DNA of 40,234 nt from an uncultured Lachnospiraceae bacterium (GTDB taxonomy: Bacteria > Bacillota > Clostridia > Lachnospirales > Lachnospiraceae), in contig CAKRMH010000021.1 in the NCBI GenBank assembly GCA_934364805.1, positions 1 through 40,234 of the forward strand, written 5' to 3'. Shown here in pieces: positions 16,555 through 24,431 of this stretch. The notes under the pieces are model-generated. The model did not search any database. It had not been told where the DNA came from and saw only the letters and a program-made list of their open reading frames with translations. Position numbers and translations under genes: made by a program. Position 1 is the first letter of the stretch, and every line of letters begins with the position of its first letter.

Positions 16555-17154
16555 ATGAATATTGTATGCTTAGACTTAGAAGGCGTTCTTGTTCCGGAGA
16601 TCTGGATCGCGTTTGCCGAAGAGAGTGGAATTCCGGAGTTAAAGAGAACTACAAGAGATGAGCCGGATTATGATAAGCTGATGAAATGGAGACTTGGCAT
16701 TTTAAAAGAGCACGGCCTTGGATTAAAGGAGATTCAGGAGACAATTGCAAAAATTGATCCGATTCCTGGAGCAAAGGAATTTTTAGATGAACTCCGTAGT
16801 ATGACACAGGTAATCATTATCAGCGATACATTCACCCAGTTTGCAGGACCGCTGATGAAGAAACTCGGCTGGCCGACAATCTTCTGTAATACACTGGAGG
16901 TTGCTCCGGATGGAGAGATTACTGGATTTAAAATGCGTATTGAGAACTCCAAACTCACAACCGTGAAAGCATTACAGTCGATCGGATATGAGACAATTGC
17001 AAGTGGAGACAGCCATAATGATCTTGGAATGATCCGCGCAAGCAAGGCAGGTTTCCTGTTTAAGAGCACTGGTCAGATCAAGAAGGATAACCCGGATCTG
17101 CCTGCATATGAGACTTATGATGAACTGATGGCAGCAATTAAGGCTGCACTGTAA
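16555..17154 (+). CDS. thrH: Bifunctional phosphoserine phosphatase/homoserine phosphotransferase ThrH (HAD family)
   Basis: 199 residues from the ATG at 16555, chosen because AGGAGG (16541-16546) stands 8 bases before it; the frame upstream includes the promoter. HAD motif I is CLDLEGVLVPE with D7 and E9 (D-x-E instead of D-x-D), typical of ThrH. Motif II is IISDT (S90), the lysine is near 133 and motif IV is GDSHND (151-156). Known ThrH enzymes dephosphorylate phosphoserine and can pass the phosphate to homoserine, linking serine and threonine synthesis. It is a single-gene unit closed by a strong terminator. Confidence 0.85.
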   Translation: MNIVCLDLEGVLVPEIWIAFAEESGIPELKRTTRDEPDYDKLMKWRLGILKEHGLGLKEIQETIAKIDPIPGAKEFLDELRSMTQVIIISDTFTQFAGPLMKKLGWPTIFCNTLEVAPDGEITGFKMRIENSKLTTVKALQSIGYETIASGDSHNDLGMIRASKAGFLFKSTGQIKKDNPDLPAYETYDELMAAIKAAL

Positions 17155-17168
17155 TTTCATAATATGAG

Positions 17169-17223
17169 AAAACCCCGGAAATGTGTTCGCATATCTGATA
17201 TGCCAGCGCAGTTCCGGGGTTTT
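17169..17223. terminator. Large bidirectional terminator between thrH and the HTH gene
   Basis: AAAACCCCGGAA (17169-17180) pairs perfectly with TTCCGGGGTTTT (17212-17223). The loop holds a second small stem, GCATATC/GATATGC. A/T runs on both sides serve both convergent genes; the minus-strand stop is at 17226. Confidence 0.85.
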
Positions 17224-17225
17224 AT

Positions 17226-19133
17226 TTAGGCAGTTAAAAACTCGATATTTTGAAAGTCTTTTTTTAAACAAGTTTTTATCAGATCAGCATTTTCCGGACA
17301 TTCGCAGAGCTGAAAGAGTGAAATGGCATAATGTGCTTTTTCCTTTGCTTGTTTATGTTGTCTGGATAAACCAAGAGCCTGACAGTGACATCCAATACAC
17401 AAACCTAAAAAAAACGGAGAGTGATATAATGTGGAATGATAATAGTTTATTTCAAGTATTTCTTTTATATGCTTTTGCGCAAGTAAGGACCGCATAAAAA
17501 ATGCTAATGTAACCGGATAAATAGAGTTCTGAAATATAATATCAGTTTGTTTTTTCTTGAAATAATCAAGAATGTAGGAAAAATGCAATGCGTTATAATA
17601 GGATTTTTGCGAGTCATCCATTGTCATTGTAATTAGGTTGAGTAATGTCAGTTCGTTCCAGGATAAACGTTTGGATTGAATAATTTCAAAACAAAAGTCT
17701 GGATTGGTTAGATGTAGTGCTTTATAGGCTGTTTCAATAGCTTTATCATTATCTTTGATAAAGACAAGTGAGCGCAGGAGAAAATATTGTTTCTGTAAAT
17801 TGTTTTTGGGATTAAGGGTATGCTTTAGCTGAGACAAATAATCGGAATATATTTGTAATTCATCCCTCCTTAAATGCTGTAAACGTAATTTTAGGTGATG
17901 AAACTGCGTCTCATCTTCACTTCCCCAGAACGTAAAAACACGTTCTGAAATACCTAATCTTTGTAATAATGCCTCTGCCAGAGCAATATCTGGCTGTAAA
18001 TAGTTATTTTCGATTTTTGACAGTTTTGATTTACTGCAAAGTCCCTGACAGACAATTTGCTGGGAAAGCTTCTGTTCCTGTCTTAATTCACGAATCAGAT
18101 CCCCGAAATACATAATTGAATTTGAATCAGCATTAAAGATCCCGTCATGCAGATGAACGGTATCTTTTGTTTTGGGCATTGGATATTGCTGATAAGGAAT
18201 ATCAGGAAAGGCTTCCATATCGGTATTTAAAGTTACACCAAGTACAGAGCGGACATAATCTCTGACTGTTGTTGCGTAGCAGCTGTTTAAGGCATGACTG
18301 GAGTAGAATACAGTCTGAAAGAGAGTAAAGAACTGTTCTTTATCATTGGTGTAAAAATAACCAAGCGCAGTTAAAAATGTAAGCTCAAAAAGCAGAGAAT
18401 TTTCATTATTTAACACCATCTGATGCCTGTAATGGTCAGCTTTTTTTAGAGCAGTAGCATAATCTTTGACTGCAAGAAGATATTTTGTATATACAATTGC
18501 ATTTTGCGCAAGCAGGCGTTCCTTTTCCAGAGAAGTAAGTTGGCTGTTTGTAAGATAGTTTTCAATCTGAGCACACAGATAACCACTTTGTTCCGGATGG
18601 TTTAAATACAGGTTTTCCTGAGCAATTGCAATCAGAAGTTCAAGTTCTAAGGTGGATAGAAGCAGCTTTGTGATATGATCAATATCAAAATTCGGGCAGG
18701 AGATCATAATTGCTTCTTTTAGCAGGTCATATAATTCTACATGAGAGATACTTTGATTATGAAACAGAATCTGGTATTGCAAAAGAAGCCACTCCTGATA
18801 ATAGAAGCGGTTGTCCGCCCAATTCATAGTTTGAACAGAACTGAGTTGGTCATATGCATTCTGAAATTGCCATGCTTCGAGATAAAATCTGGCACGTTTT
18901 AATGTGTAGAAACAGTCAAAATCAGTACGATCTGCAAATACAGGATATGTCTCACATTCAACACCAGCACGCGACATCAGAGCGCGGAAAGTGGATGGAC
19001 TTACTCCGGCAGAACAGTTTTCAATTCTTGAAAGGGATAGCACAGAACAGATACCATCGGAGAGCTGTTCCTGTGTCAGACCGCCCTTTTTCCTTGCTTC
19101 TTGTATGGCTTTTCCAGCATTACGTACACTCAT
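17226..19133 (-). CDS. Transcriptional regulator with two XRE-type HTH domains and helical repeats
   Basis: 635 residues from the ATG at 19133 (MSVRNAGKAIQEARKKGGLT), with AGAGG about 11 bases before it. The longer frame to 19214 adds an AT-rich, unlikely extension. A first XRE helix-turn-helix spans about 5-62 (LTQEQLSDGICSVLSLSRIE). A second begins with MYFGDLIRELRQEQKLSQQI at 341 and runs to about 400 (GLCSKSKLSKIENNYLQPD). Each is followed by about 230-270 residues of helical, TPR-like text (YYQEWLLLQYQ, FHNQSISH, KQAKEKAHYAISLFQL). The protein thus looks like two Rgg/PlcR-like regulators joined head to tail, each half near 300-340 residues. Such regulators commonly sense peptides, and it is divergent from an MFS transporter, its likely target. 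Ligand unknown. Confidence 0.7.
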   Translation of the reverse strand: MSVRNAGKAIQEARKKGGLTQEQLSDGICSVLSLSRIENCSAGVSPSTFRALMSRAGVECETYPVFADRTDFDCFYTLKRARFYLEAWQFQNAYDQLSSVQTMNWADNRFYYQEWLLLQYQILFHNQSISHVELYDLLKEAIMISCPNFDIDHITKLLLSTLELELLIAIAQENLYLNHPEQSGYLCAQIENYLTNSQLTSLEKERLLAQNAIVYTKYLLAVKDYATALKKADHYRHQMVLNNENSLLFELTFLTALGYFYTNDKEQFFTLFQTVFYSSHALNSCYATTVRDYVRSVLGVTLNTDMEAFPDIPYQQYPMPKTKDTVHLHDGIFNADSNSIMYFGDLIRELRQEQKLSQQIVCQGLCSKSKLSKIENNYLQPDIALAEALLQRLGISERVFTFWGSEDETQFHHLKLRLQHLRRDELQIYSDYLSQLKHTLNPKNNLQKQYFLLRSLVFIKDNDKAIETAYKALHLTNPDFCFEIIQSKRLSWNELTLLNLITMTMDDSQKSYYNALHFSYILDYFKKKQTDIIFQNSIYPVTLAFFMRSLLAQKHIKEILEINYYHSTLYHSPFFLGLCIGCHCQALGLSRQHKQAKEKAHYAISLFQLCECPENADLIKTCLKKDFQNIEFLTA

Positions 19134-19197
19134 TTGAATACTTACCTCTTTTAATATCAATATAAAGATAATATTACAGCCATTTGTGTGCAAAAGC

Positions 19198-19230
19198 AAC
19201 TTTGAGGTATACATAAATGGAAACTTTGAG
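19198..19230 (+). repeat. Direct repeat AACTTTGAG in the HTH/MFS divergent region
   Basis: AACTTTGAG occurs at 19198-19206 and 19222-19230, 24 bases apart (start to start), in the 173-base region between the two divergent genes. It is a candidate binding site for the double-HTH regulator. Confidence 0.35.
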
Positions 19231-19306
19231 ATTTCCGTTTACTTATATGGTCTTTAATTGCAAACACTTCTATATTTGTATTAGAGAAATATGGAGGAAT
19301 CACAAT

Positions 19307-20668
19307 ATGAAAATGGAAACACAAAATGAGAAAATCAGCTACAAAGACATTTTAAGACAGAAGGAATATATGAAACTGATCGGTGCAAATCTGATTAACC
19401 GGTTTGGAGATTCCATTGATGCGATTGCATTTACATGGCTTGTTTATGCGGTAACTGGGAGTGCAGCATGGACAACTTTGATTTTTGCATTAAATCAGCT
19501 TCCAACGGTATTATTACAACCGTTTGCAGGAACGCTTGTTGAAGGAATGCATAAAAAAAGAGTTATGGTTGTATCGGATCTGATTCGTGGAGGCATCGTT
19601 GCACTTCTTGCCGTACTTTATGTTGAAAATAGGGTGAATCCGCTGATCCTGGCAGTATTTACACTGATTATTTCTTCGGTGGAAGCGTTCTGTCTTCCGG
19701 CAAGTACCGCCTTTATTCCAAAAGTGCTGGATAAAAAGTATTATGCATTTGGAACATCTCTAAATTCTACTGCCTGCCGAGCACTGGAACTGGTTGGAGT
19801 TGCACTTGGAGGAATCTTGATAGCAGAACTTGGAGTACAGACTGCAATGGCAATCGACAGTGCAACATTTATTGGTTCTGGAATCATAATCGCCTGTATT
19901 CGTGCAAGGGAAGAAAGGCCGGAAAAGGCAGCAGTTGATCTGAATTCTTATTTTACAAGTATGAAAGAAGGTTTTTCTTATGTGAAAAATAAAAAGGTTG
20001 TTTTAAATTTCTGTATACTGGCAGCCTTTGCTAATATTATGTTTGTTCCGTTTAATTCCCTGCAATCAGCAATGGTTGTTGAAATCTATGGAGTAGGAAG
20101 TGAGCTCCTGAGTGTGTTTGGATTTGTGTGGGTCGCAGGAATGGGACTTGGGGCAATTGTTTTTCCGTACATTTTTGATAAACTTCATCCGAGGATAATG
20201 ATTGGTATTTTTGGAACAATACTTGGAATTTTTTATGCGATGCTTACATTAGGAAGGTTTACTTACGGAGATTTGCTGACATCTTCCATACTTTGTGGCA
20301 GCGTTACGTTTGGATTCGCAATTTGTTCCAGTCTGGTTATTGAGACGATTCATGTCCAGTTTATGAAAAATGTGGAAGAAGAATACCTGGCAAGAGCATC
20401 GGCTATTATGGGCTCTGTTGGTGCTGCTGCAACACCGGTTATGTCATTTGTGATTAGTGCAGTGTTAGTGAAATTGTCAGTTTCTTCTATATTTATTATA
20501 TTTGGAATTGGATGTACTGCAGTTTTTGCATTAACCTATATTCTTAGGGTACAGCTTACGGAGGAGAAGTGCGTAAGCTGTGATCATGACAGCACCTGTG
20601 ATGACCCAGGAAATTGGGTAGATCAGAATCAGAACCCAGAATTTATGGATCGTGCGGCAGACTGTTGA
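19307..20668 (+). CDS. MFS transporter, possibly drug/macrolide efflux type
   Basis: 453 residues from the ATG at 19307 with GGAGG nine bases before it. It opens with an N-terminal cytoplasmic stretch, then ANLINRFGDSIDAIAFTWLVYAV as first helix. About twelve helices follow, including the loop GTLVEGMHKKRVMVVSDLIRGG (the MFS motif-A region), as in MFS drug exporters related to the macrolide-efflux MefA group. The last 40 residues (EEKCVSCDHDSTCDDPGNWV and onwards) are polar, Cys-rich and unlike the family. They are encoded on the strand opposite the MATE gene's end, overlapping it by 138 bases. The original stop was probably lost and the frame reads into the neighbour. Control is probably by the divergent double-HTH regulator. 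Confidence 0.8.
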   Translation: MKMETQNEKISYKDILRQKEYMKLIGANLINRFGDSIDAIAFTWLVYAVTGSAAWTTLIFALNQLPTVLLQPFAGTLVEGMHKKRVMVVSDLIRGGIVALLAVLYVENRVNPLILAVFTLIISSVEAFCLPASTAFIPKVLDKKYYAFGTSLNSTACRALELVGVALGGILIAELGVQTAMAIDSATFIGSGIIIACIRAREERPEKAAVDLNSYFTSMKEGFSYVKNKKVVLNFCILAAFANIMFVPFNSLQSAMVVEIYGVGSELLSVFGFVWVAGMGLGAIVFPYIFDKLHPRIMIGIFGTILGIFYAMLTLGRFTYGDLLTSSILCGSVTFGFAICSSLVIETIHVQFMKNVEEEYLARASAIMGSVGAAATPVMSFVISAVLVKLSVSSIFIIFGIGCTAVFALTYILRVQLTEEKCVSCDHDSTCDDPGNWVDQNQNPEFMDRAADC

Positions 20669-21889
20669 GATCCAGATCAGGCGCAGTACACAGGAACCGA
20701 ATACTGTAATCAGTGCAGGAGACAAAGAATGCCCAAGACCACGCATAGCACCGGCGCTGATCTCATAGGTTGAGGTCAGCAGCTCTAAAGTGGTGGCGAT
20801 GAAGAGTCTCTGTCTGGCAAATTCTAAAACAGCAGGATCTGTCGAGTATAATTGCAGGAAAAAGCCATTACCGAGAACAAAGACGGCAGACAGCATTCCG
20901 CAGAATACCAATGAAAAGATCATAGCGGTACGATATATTTTTTTACAGCGGTCATATTTACCGGCACCAAAATTCTGGCTGGTGAATGTGACCGTTGTTT
21001 GTGCAAATGCATTTACAACAAAATATGCAAAAAATTCATAGTTTAATGCAGCAGCAGATCCTGCAACGGCATCGGAACCAAAGCTGTTGATCGAACTTTG
21101 AATGCAGACATTTGCAATGGAGAACACCATTCCCTGAAGCCCGGCAGGAACACCGATCTGTAAGATCTTTTTCAGCTCAGGCAGATGAATGGAAAGCTTA
21201 TGAAAACTCAGGCGGATCGGCGGTTCTTCGTGCATAAGGATGTAGAGAATAATCCCGGAGCTTACCATATTGGAAACGACCGTAGCGATTGCAACACCGG
21301 ATACACCAAGATGAAAAACGATAACAAGAATCAGATTCAGCAGGGTATTGATGATGCCGGCAGCAATCAGTGCATAAAGAGGTCGTTTGCTGTCTCCTGT
21401 GCTGCGGAGAATAGAAGAACCGAAATCATAGAGCATGATAAAAGGCATTCCAAGAAAATAAATCCGCAGGTATAAGACGGCAAGATCGATCACGTCCTCA
21501 GGAGTTCCCATCAAAGTCAGGACGGGACGGGCGATAAACTGTCCGAGTACAAGTACGAAGAGTCCGCTTGCAATTGCAACGAGAATTGCAGTATGGATGG
21601 CAGCGTGGATACTGTCCTCTTTTTTCTGACCAATATAATGTGCAATGACGACGTTGGAACCGAGTGAGATTCCAACGAACAGATTGATCATCAATGAGAT
21701 AAGGGAACTGTTGCTTCCAACGGCTGCGAGCGCCTGGCTGCTTGCAAAACGGCCGACAACGGCAGTATCGACGGAATTAAACAGCTGTTGCAGAATACTG
21801 CTGGCTGCGAGTGGCAGTGCAAAGATCAATATTTTATTCCAAAGAGAACCATGGAGCATGTCCATGGAATTTTTTTTATTTGTAATCAT
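20531..21889 (-). CDS. MATE family efflux transporter
   Basis: 452 residues, twelve helices, with the family start LWNKILIFALPLAASSILQQ followed by LFNSVDTAVVGRFA. Other family words include GISLGSNVVIAHYIGQKKED and, in the second half, GSAAALNYEFFAYFVVNAFAQ and TVTFTSQNFGAGKYDRCKKI. MATE pumps export cationic drugs or metabolites against Na+ or H+ gradients. The start at 21889 has only a weak AAGAAG site. The 3' end overlaps the convergent MFS gene. It is divergent from the MerR-type regulator gene, which could control it. The 221 bases between hold the MerR promoter. Confidence 0.9.
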   Translation of the reverse strand: MITNKKNSMDMLHGSLWNKILIFALPLAASSILQQLFNSVDTAVVGRFASSQALAAVGSNSSLISLMINLFVGISLGSNVVIAHYIGQKKEDSIHAAIHTAILVAIASGLFVLVLGQFIARPVLTLMGTPEDVIDLAVLYLRIYFLGMPFIMLYDFGSSILRSTGDSKRPLYALIAAGIINTLLNLILVIVFHLGVSGVAIATVVSNMVSSGIILYILMHEEPPIRLSFHKLSIHLPELKKILQIGVPAGLQGMVFSIANVCIQSSINSFGSDAVAGSAAALNYEFFAYFVVNAFAQTTVTFTSQNFGAGKYDRCKKIYRTAMIFSLVFCGMLSAVFVLGNGFFLQLYSTDPAVLEFARQRLFIATTLELLTSTYEISAGAMRGLGHSLSPALITVFGSCVLRLIWISTVCRTIHKFWVLILIYPISWVITGAVMITAYALLLRKLYPKNIG

Positions 21890-22048
21890 ATGAAAGACTT
21901 CTTTCTATATAAGATGTGGTCTGATTATTTGCCTGAACTATTATAAGCGCTTTCGAAGGATTTTTCTATGATTTTTTCTATGGAATTTGGGTATATCGGG
22001 AATTTTTGATTCATGGTATGATAAAAATAACTTTTTTTGAAAAAAGGA

Positions 22049-22079
22049 TTGACTTTCCACCTTGTGGAAGCTGTATAAA
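22049..22079 (+). promoter_or_regulatory. MerR-type promoter/operator with 19-bp spacer
   Basis: TTGACT (22049-22054) and TATAAA (22074-22079) are separated by 19 bases, the over-long spacing of MerR-controlled promoters. The spacer holds the dyad TTCCAC-ctt-GTGGAA (22055-22060 / 22064-22069). It drives the MerR gene itself. Confidence 0.85.
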
Positions 22080-22110
22080 TGGGTCAGACACGAAGGAAGG
22101 AGCAGAAAAA

Positions 22111-22752
22111 ATGAAGATCAAGCAGGTAGAAGAGCTGGTTGGCATTACAAGAAAAAATATCCGTTTTTACGAAGAACAGGGACTGCTTCAGGTAGAACGG
22201 GCAGAAAATGGATATCGTGAATACGGACTGAAAGATGTGGACCGGCTTTTGGAGATCCGTCTTTTGCGTAAACTTTCAATTCCAATCGAAGATATGAGAC
22301 AGATGTTTGATGGAAAGAAAAGCCTGAGAGACTGTCTGGAATATCAGTTGGAGGAATTGGAACGCGAGAAGAAGAATCTGACACAGGTGCAGAATTTTTG
22401 TCAGGAGATGCTGGATCAGGGAACCTCGCTGGAACATTTGGATGCGGAAGCGTGTCTGGAACGAATGGAACAGTTGGAAAAGGAGGGAACCAGTTTTATG
22501 GATATCAAAAGAATGGACATTCACAAGAAAAAAATTCTGGGCGCTGTGCTTGGCGGCGGTATTATGATCGTAATTATGATTTTTACGATCGCAATTCTGC
22601 TATGGGCAAACTCAGAAGAACCGCTTCCAATCGGCTGGCTATTATTTATGGTTGCAATTCCTGTCGCAATTGGAATTGGAGTAGTTGTTGCATTGGTAAA
22701 ACGAGTAAAAGAAATCGAAGGAGGAGAAGAAGATGAAGCTTCTAAGTATTGA
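22111..22752 (+). CDS. MerR-family regulator with two C-terminal membrane helices
   Basis: 213 residues from the ATG at 22111 behind GGAAGGAG; the upstream frame contains the promoter. The N-terminal winged helix is typical: MKIKQVEELVGITRKNIRFY, then EEQGLLQVERAENGYREYG (to about 70). A coiled-coil dimerisation helix (EYQLEELEREKKNLTQVQNF) follows. Instead of a metal or drug domain the C-terminus carries two hydrophobic helices (about 142-165 and 173-193), so the regulator is probably membrane-tethered. Its promoter has the MerR operator, indicating autoregulation. It overlaps the YbjQ-type gene by 20 bases. It might sense membrane stress or antimicrobials; this is inference. Confidence 0.85.
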   Translation: MKIKQVEELVGITRKNIRFYEEQGLLQVERAENGYREYGLKDVDRLLEIRLLRKLSIPIEDMRQMFDGKKSLRDCLEYQLEELEREKKNLTQVQNFCQEMLDQGTSLEHLDAEACLERMEQLEKEGTSFMDIKRMDIHKKKILGAVLGGGIMIVIMIFTIAILLWANSEEPLPIGWLLFMVAIPVAIGIGVVVALVKRVKEIEGGEEDEASKY

Positions 22753-23050
22753 AACAATCCCAGGAACAGAGTATGAGGCACTGGGTATGGTAAAGGGAAC
22801 CGTTGTACAGTCCAAGAATTTTGGAAAGGATTTTATGGCAGCCATGAAAACACTGGTTGGTGGCGAGATTGTCGGATATACCGAGATGTTAAATGAGGCA
22901 CGCCAGATCGCAGTCAAAAGAATGGTGGATGAAGCCAAGGAACTTGGTGCAGATGCAGTTGTCGGAGTCCGCTACGGTTCTTCGCAGGTCATGAGTGGCG
23001 CGGCAGAAGTGATCGCTTATGGAACTGCTGTGAAATATATTACAAAATAA
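22733..23050 (+). CDS. YbjQ/UPF0145 family protein
   Basis: 105 residues, the normal family length, starting behind GAAGGAGGAGAAG inside the end of the MerR gene. Family words are EALGMVKGTVVQSKNFGKDF, LNEARQIAVKRMVDEAKELG and ADAVVGVRYGSSQV. YbjQ proteins form pentamers; a heavy-metal binding role has been suggested from structure but is unproven. Co-translation with a membrane-tethered MerR protein suggests it is the main target of that regulator. Confidence 0.85.
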   Translation: MKLLSIETIPGTEYEALGMVKGTVVQSKNFGKDFMAAMKTLVGGEIVGYTEMLNEARQIAVKRMVDEAKELGADAVVGVRYGSSQVMSGAAEVIAYGTAVKYITK

Positions 23051-23068
23051 AGAACAGGATTGTGTTAT

Positions 23069-23476
23069 ATGAAAAAGTTTGAGCACTATAGCAGACATTT
23101 ACAGGTGCTTTGCCGTGCGGAGCGGCAAGATATTACCAACGAATTTATTGTAAGTGGGATTATTTATAAATTTTATATTCAGTTTGAGTTCGGTTGGAAA
23201 GTGTTAAAAGAATTATTGCGCTATGAGGGTGCAAATCAAGCTGCAACAGGATCTCCGAGAGAAATTATTAAGACGGCATATGCGTATTTTGATTTTATAG
23301 AAGAGAATATATGGCTGGAGATGTTGCGCGATCGAAATGATACAACACACATTTACAATGAAGAAGCAGCACAGAAACTGGTCGAAAAAATTCTGCATCG
23401 GTATATTGCGGTATTTGTCACGTTGGAACAACATATTCGAGAACGGTATGAGAATGAAGTTCTGGAAAAACTGTGA
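23069..23476 (+). CDS. HI0074-type nucleotidyltransferase substrate-binding (HEPN) protein, solitary
   Basis: 135 residues from the ATG at 23069 (an in-frame TTG at 23060 is possible). The pattern of a four-helix bundle fits the HI0074 family: IIYKFYIQFEFGWKVLKELL, GSPREIIKTAYAY, then LEMLRDRNDTTHIYNEEAA. RDRND-x3-H corresponds to the R-x4-6-H motif of HEPN RNases. Family members nearly always stand next to a MNT nucleotidyltransferase and form HEPN-MNT toxin-antitoxin pairs. No such partner is within reach here; the next 100 bases run into a terminator. It is either an orphan or its partner was lost. Confidence 0.75.
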   Translation: MKKFEHYSRHLQVLCRAERQDITNEFIVSGIIYKFYIQFEFGWKVLKELLRYEGANQAATGSPREIIKTAYAYFDFIEENIWLEMLRDRNDTTHIYNEEAAQKLVEKILHRYIAVFVTLEQHIRERYENEVLEKL

Positions 23477-23540
23477 GAAAGAGTCTTTCGCTATATGTGA
23501 TAGTCTTGGAACTGCTTTTGGAATGATCTCAGGTAAAAGA

Positions 23541-23591
23541 AAACAGCAGGGAATTTATGACGGAAAGTCATGGGTTCCCTGCTGTTTTTGC
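23541..23591 (+). terminator. Terminator after the HEPN gene
   Basis: AAACAGCAGGGAA (23541-23553) pairs with TTCCCTGCTGTTT (23575-23587), with an inner TGAC/GTCA stem, followed by TTG. Between 23477 and 23786 I see nothing else than this hairpin and AT-rich promoter-like sequence. Confidence 0.85.
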
Positions 23592-23786
23592 GTAAAAGAT
23601 GTTGATACATCACATGTTGAGGTTTATTGAAAGAAATAAAAGGGATGGTGGAATTAATCTTTGCAATTTTCAGAACGAACTTCCACTAATATAGGGATGT
23701 TACAAATTCCATTTTCATGATATGATAAAACCAATAATCAAAAAAGAAACAGGTTTATTAAAGAACAGGAAGGGAGACCGGGAGTT

Positions 23787-24431
23787 ATCGAAATTTTATA
23801 TAATCTGATATTTGCAATTGCAGGATACTTTATGGGAAGTATTCTGTTTGCTCCGCTCTGGGGTCATATATTCTGCCACAAAGACATTTTGGCAGACACG
23901 AAAGACCACAATCCGGGAACGGCAAATGCATTTATGCAGGGCGGCTTTTGGTGTGGGATATTGACACTGTCAGGCGATATGGGAAAGGGATTTTTGCCGG
24001 TTTTTGCCTGCATTCATTTAAGGGAGTTTTTTCATGTAAATATGGGAGAAAGTCTGTTTTCCAAAGTAATGTTTGCACTTGTGCTTGCAGCACCTGTGTG
24101 TGGCCATGTATTTTCTGTGTATGCAGGATTCCGTGGAGGAAAAGGCATTGCGGTAACCTTTGGCTGTCTGCTTGGATTTTGCCCGGATCTTAGGCCGGCA
24201 CTTTTGCTGGCAGTGTTTTTTCTGGCATTTTCGCTGCTCGTCCGGATATCACCGCATTATTACCGGACACTGGCGACTTATTTATGTGGAGCCATATGCT
24301 TTTTACTGTGTGGGGAAACGTTGGAACAGAAGCTTGGGTTTATTCTGATCACGTTGATCGTGTGTATCCGGATGCATTTGAGTCCGGAGGAACGCGGAGA
24401 ATGTAAAGTGAGGTTATTATGGATGCATTGA
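23787..24431 (+). CDS. plsY: Glycerol-3-phosphate acyltransferase PlsY-like protein
   Basis: The protein uses acyl-phosphate to acylate glycerol 3-phosphate, the first membrane step of phospholipid synthesis. PlsY motifs are visible: GYFMGSILFAPLWGH, HNPGTANAFMQGGFWCG, GDMGKGFLPVF and FRGGKGIAVTFG, with six or so helices. The first ATG in frame is at 23832. The homology (IEILYNLIFAIAGYF) begins 15-16 residues earlier at an ATC codon at 23787, behind GGGAG, with no ATG, GTG or TTG in place. Either a rare start is used, or the N-terminal half of the first helix is lost. At the other end it overlaps the glycosyltransferase by 13 bases. The His-rich early loop is slightly unusual for PlsY. Confidence 0.75.
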   Translation: MEILYNLIFAIAGYFMGSILFAPLWGHIFCHKDILADTKDHNPGTANAFMQGGFWCGILTLSGDMGKGFLPVFACIHLREFFHVNMGESLFSKVMFALVLAAPVCGHVFSVYAGFRGGKGIAVTFGCLLGFCPDLRPALLLAVFFLAFSLLVRISPHYYRTLATYLCGAICFLLCGETLEQKLGFILITLIVCIRMHLSPEERGECKVRLLWMH

